From assembly GCA_026692885.1 (NCBI GenBank), contig JAPLNJ010001123.1:1-38436 (forward strand): a DNA stretch of 38,436 bases, in the 5' to 3' direction. The DNA is from Planctomycetota bacterium. GTDB lineage: Bacteria; Planctomycetota; Planctomycetia; Pirellulales; Pirellulaceae. Within the stretch, counting starts at the first letter, position 1; every line of letters starts with the position of its first letter. Position numbers and translations under genes: made by a program. Positions 26,393 to 34,743 of the stretch are shown here, piece after piece. Under the pieces are notes generated by a model, which did no database searches, was not told the DNA's origin, and was given only the letters and a program-made list of their open reading frames with translations.

Positions 26393-27068
26393 GCCGCCGA
26401 AGGCGGCGTGTGGGGGTCCCGCGCCGAGCGACAGCGAGGCGCGGGGGCGGAGCGTCCAGCGGAGCCCGAACGGGTCGCACGCCGCCCCAGCGGCGTCGAC
26501 CCGGTGTGAGCGACAGCGAACACAGGCGGGCGTTCAGCCCGCCGGGCACACCCGACCCAAGTCGGGTTGCCCAGGGGCCGTTCAGGCCGGTGGAGCGTCC
26601 AGCGGAACAGCGCCGCAGGCGGCGTTCAGCCGCCGGTGCGGCGAGGGAAGAGGGGGGCCGGACCGAGAGTGCAACGACCGTGACCGGGGCGAAGACACGG
26701 GCGCGGTCGTTGCACTCGGTTCGGCGGCCTCCAGTCCTGTGCGACGAGCGTGTTCCGCGAAGCGGAAAAAGCGAGTCGCAGGTGGGGGGCGGGCGCAGCA
26801 CCACATCTCCCCTGTGCGCAGCACCGGGGAATGCGGGGCAGAGCTGTGGACTCTGACGAGGCATTTCCCGCCACGGGCGGGAATCCGAGCAGAGACCACC
26901 CGATGGCGAGCTGAGCACGCAGTGCGAGTCCGAATTACCGGGCGGCGACGCAAGTCGCCGGGGTTGATGTGGCGTGGCGGGGGCGTGGTAGCGGCGGCGG
27001 GGCCCTGCAAGGCAAGTGCCGGACCAACACGCCGGCAGCGCGGAGGGCCCGACTCCGCTCGGGCGGAG
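26393..27068. repeat. Dense cluster of GC-rich hairpins
   Basis: At least nine perfect inverted repeats lie in about 680 bases. They are 26393-26407, 26418-26445 (arms CCCGCGCC), 26525-26543 and 26618-26634 (both with loop GTTCA), 26551-26566, 26667-26717 (14-base arms GAGTGCAACGACCG), 26753-26767, 26865-26883 and 27053-27068. A further one is at 26944-26959. Long open frames across it on both strands are low-complexity and unlike any protein, so it is probably non-coding. It separates the kinase operon from the DUF1294 gene. Confidence 0.7.
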
Positions 27069-27133
27069 CCGGCACGGGCTTGCGGGCGTCAACTGCAATC
27101 GTCGTGGTGATGGCTTGGGACTCCGAAACTGAA

Positions 27134-28573
27134 CTACTGGTAGGCATCGAAAGGTGCATCGTACACCTCCAGCATCTGCGGGAGCGTGTCGCGTCTGCTC
27201 ATCTTTATCAACTGCGCGACGACTTCTTGGCTCTCGTCGGCCGACTTTGCCTTGAACTGTTCCACCACAGCTAGTTTCACTTTGTGTGCCCGAAGAAAAC
27301 GGTCAAGTTCGGTAGAGACCGTGGCGAGGTCGCGATGCATCGCGAGCAAGCCATTGGTGTCGGTAGTATCAAACGGCGGATCGGAGACTCGCCACTGTTT
27401 GACTGCCGGCGAAGCGTCGCCATCCGAGAACGCACAAGCGATGAGCGTGGACGAGCCAGGCTGGCTGTGACGGAGCAGCACCACCGCCCCCAAGGGGAAC
27501 GTTGTTTGTGCGCCGCGATACCCAAGTGCCCAAAGAGGCTGGCTGAACTGGGCTCGACGGTTGGTCCACCAATCCGACAACAAGACGGTAGCGAGATGGT
27601 GTTGTTCCTCGCGCAGCCGTAGCTTCAACCTCTCCGCGGTATTCCAGATCGCTCCCGCTGCCACAACGGCCACGAGGACAAGGTGCAGCACGAAAGCGGC
27701 TCGGGACTTCGCACGGAAAGCCGACTTCCTGTCACTTGTCTTGTGGCGAAGAAGTTGTTGTCCGGCGAGTGCACCGAGCCAGCCGCCGCGAAGAGAATCC
27801 TGTACGAGGATCCGCTCCGGAATGCGAGAAGGGGATGCCCCATTTGCGGCATCAACGTCCTCTCCGCCTGGCGTTCGTTGCTGGATTGCTTCCGTTTTGT
27901 CGAATACGTAGTTGCTGAATGCCTGGAGGCTCATAATCGCGACGAGACACAGATACCCGATGGCGAATGCTGGTAGCGGGAGTTGGCCAGAGCCGTTCGC
28001 AATCAGTATCGCGACGGGAAGCAGTACCCACGCGACGGAGAACAGCCTCGTGGGGATGGGTTCGTCGCTTTCTCGCAGGGTGCTCTGCAAGAGGAAGAGA
28101 CGGCCAGAGGAAAGGACGAGGCCGAGCCACCGGCAGGCGAGTCGAATCGCAAAGAAAGGAAAGGTGAAGTAGGCCGCGGCGTAGATACCGGAAAGCAGGA
28201 CTTGAATGGCGATGTGAATAAGGTCACCAGTCGGTTGGGGAAAATAGACCAGCGGCAACGCGACGCGTGGAAACACCGTGTAGGTTCGCAGAAGGTCTGT
28301 GATGGTCATGTCGGTGCGAGCCGGGTCTTCGAAGACTTTGCCAATCGGACTTCCGAACGCCTCGCAATCTTTCGTAGGCGCTTTGGGTGCGACTTGACTC
28401 GGTAGCGTTATGTAGTAACCGGGAATGGACCGGGGCACCATCGAAAAGGCCAAACATGCCCCGAAAATCGACGCGATGGCGAAGCAGCAATCAACAGCCC
28501 ACGGGATCGACGGAGCAGCACCAGTCCGCTTCTCGTTACCCATCGAGTCGTACATCCGAGATTGCTGCACCAT
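27134..28573 (-). CDS. DUF1294-containing membrane protein, 479 aa
   Basis: I chose the ATG at 28573, six bases after GGAG; the frame stays open upstream without similarity. A first membrane helix lies near residues 18-45 (AVDCCFAIASIFGACLAFSM). More helices follow in the middle (LLSGIYAAAYFTFPFFAI; LFSVAWVLLPVAILI; FAIGYLCLVAIMSLQAF). A DUF1294 signature follows (AFSNYVFDKTEAIQQ, then RIPERILVQ and GGWLGALAGQQLLRHKTS). The C-terminal 170 residues are soluble, with a helical tail. DUF1294 proteins are small membrane proteins of unknown role, and here the domain is embedded in a larger protein. It runs in the same direction as the kinase operon but is separated from it by the hairpin cluster, so it has its own transcription unit or is linked by read-through. 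Confidence 0.7.
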   Translation of the reverse strand: MVQQSRMYDSMGNEKRTGAAPSIPWAVDCCFAIASIFGACLAFSMVPRSIPGYYITLPSQVAPKAPTKDCEAFGSPIGKVFEDPARTDMTITDLLRTYTVFPRVALPLVYFPQPTGDLIHIAIQVLLSGIYAAAYFTFPFFAIRLACRWLGLVLSSGRLFLLQSTLRESDEPIPTRLFSVAWVLLPVAILIANGSGQLPLPAFAIGYLCLVAIMSLQAFSNYVFDKTEAIQQRTPGGEDVDAANGASPSRIPERILVQDSLRGGWLGALAGQQLLRHKTSDRKSAFRAKSRAAFVLHLVLVAVVAAGAIWNTAERLKLRLREEQHHLATVLLSDWWTNRRAQFSQPLWALGYRGAQTTFPLGAVVLLRHSQPGSSTLIACAFSDGDASPAVKQWRVSDPPFDTTDTNGLLAMHRDLATVSTELDRFLRAHKVKLAVVEQFKAKSADESQEVVAQLIKMSRRDTLPQMLEVYDAPFDAYQ

Positions 28574-28875
28574 ATTCATCTCCACAATACACCCAGCAGG
28601 TGAACAACTGAACGCGATTGGCAAGTGATTTCTTGAGCGACGGCAGCGGGGATCTATCTTCGGGCGGGACGGAAGAAAACGCAAGCCAGGCGGAACCGAG
28701 CGGAACCAAGCGGGGAGCCTTGCGAGGGCGGGGCGGAGATCTGGGAGTGGAATCCGTAGAGCGGCAAGGATAGGGGGAATCCGGTCGACGTGAGCATGTA
28801 GACGATCCGGCGGCGTGCGGAACCAAAGGCGAAAACCGCGACTGCGGCTGGCCTGACCCGGATCGTCTGGGGTGG
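28574..28875. other. Intergenic stretch, no gene seen
   Basis: GC-rich sequence with purine-rich runs. The minus-strand frame open through it looks random (Arg/Pro-rich). No hairpin or promoter could be assigned. Confidence 0.5.
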
Positions 28876-29232
28876 CTAGGCGCAAAGATGGCAGCGGCCG
28901 TGCTCCTCCGACGTTTCAAGCCGTCGGCGGTCGATCGTGCCGTATTGCTCGTGGTCGAACTCGCCGGCCAAGACGCGGCGGATGATGTCGAGGGCCTGCG
29001 TTTGCGTCATCCAGGAAAACGTCAGCGACTCGATCTGCACGAAGTGGTCACCCGCTGGCCGTAGGACGCCATATTCCTGAGCGCCATCGGCACAGGTGGC
29101 GTCGTTGACGAACAGGTATTCACCCAGGCGGAAGCCGTTGCAGCCGCAGTAGGTGCACTGCGTCAGTTGTTCGGCCAACCACTCGGCGCCGGGAGTGGGG
29201 ACTACAGACCAGATACGTTTGCTATGCAACAT
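28876..29232 (-). CDS. Small Cys-containing hypothetical protein, 118 aa
   Basis: The ATG at 29232 overlaps the end of the ArdC-like gene by 11 bases and is preceded by GAGGAGGGCC. The protein has a central CTYCGCNGFRLGEYLF, a strand-rich middle (DHFVQIESLTFSW) and a C-terminal GRCHLCA; the cysteine pairs could bind zinc. No family recognised. Its tight coupling to the ArdC-like gene suggests a shared role in plasmid establishment or transfer. Confidence 0.65.
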   Translation of the reverse strand: MLHSKRIWSVVPTPGAEWLAEQLTQCTYCGCNGFRLGEYLFVNDATCADGAQEYGVLRPAGDHFVQIESLTFSWMTQTQALDIIRRVLAGEFDHEQYGTIDRRRLETSEEHGRCHLCA

Positions 29233-30058
29233 GGCATTGGCCCTCCTCGGCGGTTTGTTGTGCTTCGTCGAGCGACTGGATGATCCGCGTCGCCGTCCGC
29301 TGAATTCGCTGAAGCGATTCGGCCAGCGTCATCTCGTCACCTTGGTAGAGCTGGATGTAATCCGAGCTTCGGGTCGAACAATCGAAGCCGAAGGCCCGAC
29401 AGACAACGTACGCCACGGCTTCGGCTTCCGTCTCGCGAACGGTTCTGGGCATGCGCCGACGGTGCTCTTCGTCGTGCATCCACTCGTGAGCCAGCTCGTG
29501 CGTCAAGACCGCGAACCGCTCGGCGGTGGGCAGGCTCTCGGCAATCGAGATCTCACCCCTGCGAGAAACGCCCTTGGTGCCCAGCGGCAGCACCTCGTCC
29601 TTGAGCGTGATACCATTACCGCGAATCAGGCTCTCCATCCGGAAGAGCAACTCGCCGGGTTCGCCATGGATGCTGGCAAGCTGGGGCAGGGCCTCACCAT
29701 CGGTCTGGCTGACATCGAATACGTGGACCACTTTGAAGCCGCGAACGACCGTGTCGGACTCGTCACCCGCGTCGTTGCTGTCCTGCTTCTTGCGGTAGGC
29801 CAGCGGGGCCAGGATGCCGATGCCCTTTTGTCCTTCGCACACGTGGCGTCCCAGCTCCAGCCAGCGTCGAAAGCCGGCGACGAAACTGGCCTCCGGCATC
29901 TGGAAGGCGATCAGCAGGCAGTTGTGCCAAGAATAGTCGTGGAAACGGCCCATACAATCGAGGTATCGCTTGAGCGTTTCACTGTGTCCCGCCTGAAGCG
30001 CCTCTTTAAGTTCTACAATGGCCTGATCTGCAAGTTGTTTGGCTTCATCCTGTTTCAT
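29222..30058 (-). CDS. ArdC-like protein with zinc-metallopeptidase motif, 278 aa
   Basis: The start at 30058 has CGGAG 8 bases upstream. The N-terminal part (SWHNCLLIAFQMPEASFVAG, then RRWLELGRHVCEGQKGIGIL) matches the single-stranded-DNA-binding domain of the ArdC antirestriction family. The C-terminal half has the peptidase motif HELAHEWMH (HExxH) near residue 185 and a downstream ETEAEAVAYVVCRAFGF helix that supplies the third ligand. ArdC-type proteins are carried by conjugative plasmids and protect incoming DNA from host restriction. Here it accompanies plasmid partition and replication genes on the same segment, as expected. Confidence 0.85.
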   Translation of the reverse strand: MKQDEAKQLADQAIVELKEALQAGHSETLKRYLDCMGRFHDYSWHNCLLIAFQMPEASFVAGFRRWLELGRHVCEGQKGIGILAPLAYRKKQDSNDAGDESDTVVRGFKVVHVFDVSQTDGEALPQLASIHGEPGELLFRMESLIRGNGITLKDEVLPLGTKGVSRRGEISIAESLPTAERFAVLTHELAHEWMHDEEHRRRMPRTVRETEAEAVAYVVCRAFGFDCSTRSSDYIQLYQGDEMTLAESLQRIQRTATRIIQSLDEAQQTAEEGQCHVA

Positions 30059-30168
30059 GACGTTGCTCCGTCGAAGATGCTGCAACCGGCATGTGCAGCG
30101 GTGAATCTGAGAAGTGAGCCTGCCGGCGGCCCGACTTGCGAGCCACCCACGGCAGGTCAAGGTGGAGT

Positions 30169-30210
30169 CTTGGCCCGCAGGGCCAAGCAGCAGCGCCCGC
30201 TTGCGGGCGC
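30169..30210. repeat. Two adjacent hairpins
   Basis: CTTGGCCC at 30169-30176 pairs with GGGCCAAG at 30180-30187, and GCGCCCGC at 30193-30200 pairs with GCGGGCGC at 30203-30210. They lie between the small gene ending at 30254 and the ArdC-like gene. They may act as a transcription attenuator or be the same kind of dispersed hairpin as at 26393-27068. No T-run follows. Confidence 0.5.
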
Positions 30211-30253
30211 GGACCTTGAACGCCGTGACACAATCAGAAGGGCCGAGCGGCAG

Positions 30254-30466
30254 CTAACTGTAAATCTTGCGGCACTCTGGGCAGACGCCCAGATGCGTGT
30301 ACCAGTCCAGCGGCGACCGCGTCGGATCGTTCGGCAAAACTTCCTCCAGCGATGCAGCGTACGATTGGAATTCGTCCACCTCGGTCCAGCCGGGAGGAAC
30401 CTCGGCGACGCCATCGCACTCGACCGTGTCGCAATAGAAACAGGCCAGTCGGATTTCACCAGGCAT
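30254..30466 (-). CDS. Small Cys-rich protein, 70 aa
   Basis: The ATG at 30466 follows AAGGAG at ideal spacing. CFYC near residue 9 and CPEC near residue 62 make two cysteine pairs that could hold one zinc. The middle is acidic. Family not recognised. It is small, with a strong ribosome binding site, as is common for plasmid accessory genes. Confidence 0.6.
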   Translation of the reverse strand: MPGEIRLACFYCDTVECDGVAEVPPGWTEVDEFQSYAASLEEVLPNDPTRSPLDWYTHLGVCPECRKIYS

Positions 30467-30528
30467 GTTTGGATCTCCTTGTCTTCGGGCAACTACGGGA
30501 ACCTGAGAGAAAACCGGTGCACGCCACC

Positions 30529-30563
30529 GGCTTCGCGTCGCGGGGTTGCCGCGACGCGAAGCC
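30529..30563. repeat. Perfect 15-base-pair hairpin
   Basis: GGCTTCGCGTCGCGG at 30529-30543 and its exact complement at 30549-30563, loop GGTTG. It is between the ParB gene end (30731) and the small Cys-rich gene. It could terminate transcription of parAB, but there is no T-run, so a rho-independent terminator is not proven. Confidence 0.6.
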
Positions 30564-30730
30564 CTGTGACTTCACATCTGCCCGAAGCGGTAAGGAGAAA
30601 GAACAGCTTGAATGGTCTGGCCTGACCAGCCGTATCACAATCCCGACGAAAAGGCAAGGAATTGCCCGCTCAGTCGGTTGATCGGCCCATGGCCGGATTC
30701 CGCGGGATTGCTTCCTGTGCGATGGCCGCC

Positions 30731-31636
30731 TTAGAAGAGCTGCACGTTGTTCTGGATGCGGTGCCGGACTTCGGCCAGGGCCTCTTCCAGGGCCTGCTCG
30801 ATTTCGTCGTAGGTGCCTTTTCGTTGGGCTGAGACGACGACTTTCCACCCTGCCTCGGTGGGAAAGCAGAGTTTCGTGTGGCGTGGCGTGTCGCGGCGTC
30901 TGCCGCGACGCTGGCGGACCAGACGGGCGGCCTCCCCGTGCGTCAGATTGCCCCTGGTGAGCTGATCGGCAAGCAGCCGTTGCTGCCCCTCGTTGTCGAG
31001 TTTCGACAATTCGTAAGCGGCCCGAGTGGGGATTTCGCCGTCGTCGACCCGCTGCTGAAGGTCCTCCGGCAATCTTAACAGTGCCAGGGCCCGGCTGACC
31101 TGCGATGCGGGGACGCGTAGTCGCTCGGCGACCTGCTTGCCGTTCCAGCCGTTGAGCCGCATCAAGGACGCAAACGCCCGGGCTTGTTCGATGGGCTTGA
31201 GGTCCTCCCGCAGCAGATTCTCGATCAACTGTTGCTCCAGGACTTTGGACGGCGACAACTCGCGGGTCTGGAAGCAGCACTCGATGGTCGGCAGTCCGGC
31301 CAGTTTGGCGGCCTGCCAGCGGCGTTCGCCGGCGATAATCACCCATTTCCCAAGTTCGTCTGACCAGCGGACGCGAATCGGCGCCAATTGTCCCTGCTCG
31401 CGAATGCTGTCGGCCAGGCGGCCCAAAGCCTCCGGGGAGAAATCCGTACGCGGTTGCGCCGGGTCTGGAATCAGCTGATCGACCGCCAACGTGCCGAAGC
31501 CGGGCAAGGGACGCCGTCCGATATCCTGCGGGTGTGGTGCCACAACCGGTCGCGAGAGCCGGGTGTCGGCTCGACTCCCCATGGATTCCAGCAGGTTCGA
31601 TTCGATGCTGGCGAGTGTGCTCCGCGTGCCGGCCAT
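30731..31636 (-). CDS. parB: ParB/RepB/Spo0J-like partition protein, 301 aa
   Basis: ParB binds centromere sites and works with ParA to segregate a plasmid or chromosome. The N-terminal nuclease-like ParB domain is visible in VDQLIPDPAQPRTDFSPEAL, QLAPIRVRW and IIAGERRWQAAKLAGL. A helix-turn-helix follows around GWNGKQVAERLRVPASQVSR. The C-terminal 100 residues are Arg-rich and less like the family. The ATG at 31636 shares one base with the ParA stop (TGATG), so the two are translationally coupled. Alternative start at 31657 unlikely. Confidence 0.9.
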   Translation of the reverse strand: MAGTRSTLASIESNLLESMGSRADTRLSRPVVAPHPQDIGRRPLPGFGTLAVDQLIPDPAQPRTDFSPEALGRLADSIREQGQLAPIRVRWSDELGKWVIIAGERRWQAAKLAGLPTIECCFQTRELSPSKVLEQQLIENLLREDLKPIEQARAFASLMRLNGWNGKQVAERLRVPASQVSRALALLRLPEDLQQRVDDGEIPTRAAYELSKLDNEGQQRLLADQLTRGNLTHGEAARLVRQRRGRRRDTPRHTKLCFPTEAGWKVVVSAQRKGTYDEIEQALEEALAEVRHRIQNNVQLF

Positions 31637-32445
31637 CAGGCAATCCTCTGTTGGCACCGGCTTAATCGGATGCGCTCGGTGATTTCATCGGCGAGTTGAC
31701 TCATCAAACGGGCGGCTTGCGATCGTGGGGCGTAGTGGCTGACCGGCTGGCGGCAGGCCAACGAGACCTTGAACGCGGAGGCTTCCGGCAGAATCGTGCG
31801 GAAAACGGTACTCCCATACAGCCGCCGCAGCTTTTGCTCATACGTCTGGTGTACCAAGAGCCGTCGGTCGTGCCGGCTGACGACATGGCCCAAGAGGGCA
31901 AGTTGCGGGTTTAGAAGCTGCGCCCGTTCGATCGCCTGGTGTACCGGCCGTAAGCCTTGGGTCCCGAAATCCTCCGGGGGGACGGGAATGAGCACGAAAT
32001 CGGCTGCCAACAACGCATTCCAACTGCACTGGTACAGATTCGGCGGGCAATCCACCAGCACCAATCCGGAGCCGTGGCATTGGCCCAACCAGGACTGCAA
32101 CGCAAACTGCCGGAGTCCGGTTGTCTCCGGGCACGGCGTGTTGTGGGCGGCCAGGTGCTGGTTGGCACGCACGATGGTGACATTCGGCAATGAAGTGCGG
32201 ACGCAAAGGGCTTCGGGGGGCAGGAATGCATCATCGCGGAACAGGGCCGCCAACGTCTCTTGCGGTTCCAAGCACTCGACGAGATTGGACCCGAAAAAAC
32301 CTTGGCTGAGCGAACCCTGCGGGTCGGCATCCACCAGCAGCACGCGCTCGCCCGCCTGGGCAAAGGCGCCAGCCAGGTGGAAGCAGATGGAACTCTTCCC
32401 GCAGCCTCCCTTCTGGTTGATCAAGCCGATAGTGGTCGGTCGCAT
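31636..32445 (-). CDS. parA: ParA-type partition ATPase, 269 aa
   Basis: A deviant Walker A ATPase: INQKGGCGKSS (residues 9-19) has the Gly-Lys of ParA/MinD proteins, and VLLVDADPQGS holds the Asp (motif A'). LVLVDCPPNLY is the Walker B region. The ATG at 32445 follows AGGAGGGCC. ParA polymerises or forms gradients on DNA to position ParB-bound DNA. It is divergent from the rep gene on the plus strand (32831), forming a typical rep-par control region. Confidence 0.93.
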   Translation of the reverse strand: MRPTTIGLINQKGGCGKSSICFHLAGAFAQAGERVLLVDADPQGSLSQGFFGSNLVECLEPQETLAALFRDDAFLPPEALCVRTSLPNVTIVRANQHLAAHNTPCPETTGLRQFALQSWLGQCHGSGLVLVDCPPNLYQCSWNALLAADFVLIPVPPEDFGTQGLRPVHQAIERAQLLNPQLALLGHVVSRHDRRLLVHQTYEQKLRRLYGSTVFRTILPEASAFKVSLACRQPVSHYAPRSQAARLMSQLADEITERIRLSRCQQRIA

Positions 32446-32579
32446 GGCCCTCCTGTTCGCATGACTGCCCGGCGACGCGGAATCGATTGCCCGTGGCAAT
32501 TCGGTCTAAGCGTCGAAGATCGCTACGGATACCCTGGCACAGCCGCCGCAAGGTCGTCAAGGAAAACTTGATGTGGCTA

Positions 32580-32599
32580 GATGGCCCTTCCGGGCCATC
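32580..32599. repeat. Hairpin in the rep-par intergenic region
   Basis: GATGGCCC at 32580-32587 pairs with GGGCCATC at 32592-32599, loop TTCC. It lies between the divergent parA and rep genes and may affect expression of either. Confidence 0.5.
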
Positions 32600-32830
32600 G
32601 CCGGGAGTCCGACTCGGAGGCAGCCGAAGGGCTCAATCAGCCCCGGTAACGCTGGGCAGTTGGGGATCCAGCCTCGCGTCATTTGACGTCCACAAACGAA
32701 GTCGACCAGGGCTGGCAGGAACCGCTAAGAGCGTTAGCAGGGGGGGCGACGCTGTGCGGAGACGGGTTTTCGCTTCCCTGCGGTTGTGAACTGTGTTACC
32801 GGACTTGGGATCGCGGAAAACCGGCAGGCG

Positions 32831-34255
32831 ATGAATCGGGGCGACATGAACGAACCACGGAGGCTACGAAGCCGCTTACAACACGGGGAACGGACCGGCG
32901 TTGGCCAGCTTTCGCTGGTGGAGCACGCCCTTTGCCCGCTGGATTCCCGGGCCTCGCTGCGAGATAACCTCCGTCACACGTCGGAATACCGCTTCACCGA
33001 TGCCGATGGCCGCGCCCAGACCGCCAGAGTCGTCGTGCACTGCCCCGCCGGTCTCTCGTCCGGCGACGAGTTCTACCTCTGGGGGCTATTGGCGCTGAGT
33101 CTTGCCCAGCCGGAGCCACAGATCGAGTTCCAGGCCACACCCCATTTCTGTCTGCGGAAGCTAGGGCTGATCTCCCCGGACTCGAAGGGCGGCAAGAGTT
33201 ACCGTCTGTTTCGCGACGCCCTGCGTCGGTTATCGGCCGTCCGCTATCAAAACGAGCGATTCTACGACCCGATACGTCGGGAGCACCGCGAGGTCGCGTT
33301 CGGATTCCTCAGCTACAGCCTGCCGCTTGGACCCGATTCATCGCGAGCCTGGCGGATCCTCTGGGACCCGTTGTTCTTCGAGTACTGCCAAGCCGCTGCC
33401 AGCCAACTGAGCTTCGACTTGGCGACATACCGCAATCTTGACCATGCCAGTCGCAGACTGTTTCTACTGCTGAGCAAGGTCTTCTGGCGGAGGAGGTACT
33501 CGCCGTGCTTCGACGTGCAGCATTTGTCGGTCCACGTGCTGGGGTTCTCGGACAGCCTGACGACCCGCACGCTCAAGGCGAAGGTTGAGCGCTGCGTCGG
33601 CGTATTGCAGAGGCATGAACTGCTGGCCACGCCAGCGGACACGACCGCCCCTCTCTTCCGCAAACAAGGCAAGGGCCGGTACATGGCACAGTTCCTGCGC
33701 GGGGCCTACTTCGACCGTCAGCGTCCACCACAGAATCGCCTCGCCATCGAAGACTCTCCGCTGCACGACCCGTTGCGTACCATCGGCTTCGACCCAGCGG
33801 CCATTGGTCGGATTCTCGCACGCTTCCGTGTGGAACAGATTCAGTTGTGGGCCGATGTCACCCTGGCCGCCATCGAGCGCAGGGGGCAGTCGTTCTTTCG
33901 TCGAAGCCCACAGGCGTTCTTCATGGACAACATTCAGCAGGCAGCCCGTGGGAAACGGACGCCGCCCGAATGGTTCTGGTCCCTTCGCCAAGAGGAGCAC
34001 CAACGCCGCGGCGACGCTGCACGACGATTGCGGACGCGCCGGTCGGCGTCCCAGCCGAAAACCGCAGCCCCAGCAGCCTCATCCGGTAACCGGGCGCTTA
34101 ACTTGAATCGAACCCTGGACGAGTTGACTTCCGACCTACGGGCGCACTTCCTGGCCGCGGGACAGAGCGAGGCGGATGCCCTCCGGAACGCCCGGCGCTT
34201 TGCCGAGGAGTCTCACGATTCGTGTTATCGTCGACCAGCCAGGCAGTCGCGTTAG
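32831..34255 (+). CDS. Plasmid-type replication initiator, 474 aa
   Basis: The protein resembles RepA/TrfA-like initiators (replication initiator protein A type). Family-like winged-helix regions are DEFYLWGLLALSLAQPEP, PHFCLRKLGLIS, GKSYRLFRDALRRLSAVRYQ and DLATYRNLDHASRRLFLLLS followed by FWRRR. The C-terminal 100 residues are Arg/Ala-rich (RRLRTRRSASQPKT). Such proteins bind iterons at the origin and open DNA. The start at 32831 is uncertain; 32846 (after a GGGG) and a GTG at 32786 are alternatives. Three iteron-like repeats lie 166-249 bases past its end, and parA/parB are divergent upstream, so replication and partition genes form one module. No family name can be given with certainty. 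Confidence 0.8.
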   Translation: MNRGDMNEPRRLRSRLQHGERTGVGQLSLVEHALCPLDSRASLRDNLRHTSEYRFTDADGRAQTARVVVHCPAGLSSGDEFYLWGLLALSLAQPEPQIEFQATPHFCLRKLGLISPDSKGGKSYRLFRDALRRLSAVRYQNERFYDPIRREHREVAFGFLSYSLPLGPDSSRAWRILWDPLFFEYCQAAASQLSFDLATYRNLDHASRRLFLLLSKVFWRRRYSPCFDVQHLSVHVLGFSDSLTTRTLKAKVERCVGVLQRHELLATPADTTAPLFRKQGKGRYMAQFLRGAYFDRQRPPQNRLAIEDSPLHDPLRTIGFDPAAIGRILARFRVEQIQLWADVTLAAIERRGQSFFRRSPQAFFMDNIQQAARGKRTPPEWFWSLRQEEHQRRGDAARRLRTRRSASQPKTAAPAASSGNRALNLNRTLDELTSDLRAHFLAAGQSEADALRNARRFAEESHDSCYRRPARQSR

Positions 34256-34420
34256 CGGGGGAATCCGTTCCCTTTCTTTGGCAAGTTCTCCTTTGTCTAC
34301 AAGTACTTCTTTGAAACAATACTTTGTACGGCCGAGCGAAACCGACGCTGCCGCCTGGCAAATCTCCTGTGGTTTGGGACACTTGCCGACGACTGGTTGC
34401 CTGCCAGCGGTCACCGTTTT

Positions 34421-34504
34421 GTCACGGGAGGTCCACCTAATTTCACGAAAATGTCACGCCAGGTCCACCGATTTTGACGCAGGAAGCGTCACGCGAGGTC
34501 CACC
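34421..34504 (+). repeat. Three iteron-like direct repeats
   Basis: Copies of GTCACGNNAGGTCCACC lie at 34421-34437, 34453-34469 and 34488-34504, starts 32 and 35 bases apart; only the two N positions vary. They sit just after the replication initiator gene and are the best candidate binding sites for it, so the region is a possible origin. The spacing near three helical turns fits binding on one face of DNA. Confidence 0.75.
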
Positions 34505-34555
34505 TGTGACGATCGCCGCGCGCGGACTGCGTTAGGGATGTGCAGGGCGCGCAGC

Positions 34556-34586
34556 GGTCTGCCGGCTGCCAGGCAGCCGGCAGACC
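34556..34586. repeat. Perfect 15-base inverted repeat
   Basis: GGTCTGCCGGCTGCC at 34556-34570 and its complement at 34572-34586, separated by one base. It follows the iterons and could be part of the origin or a terminator for the convergent rep and cydB transcripts. Confidence 0.6.
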
Positions 34587-34743
34587 GAGCGGAAGCGTAG
34601 CCCGGAGCAGCCCGGCCCGGAGGGCAACGCCCGAAAACGGATTTCTTCCCGGCGCCAACACCCCGATGGTTTGGGAAAAAAACCGCCGCTTTACTGCTCT
34701 CAGCGCATCCGCCGAACTTGCTATTTTGGGTAATCCTTCCTGT

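Noticed and set aside
26211..27110. Long plus- and minus-strand open frames across the hairpin cluster
   Set aside because: Arg/Pro/Gly-rich translations without a domain, no start signals, and better explained by GC-rich inverted repeats that avoid stops.
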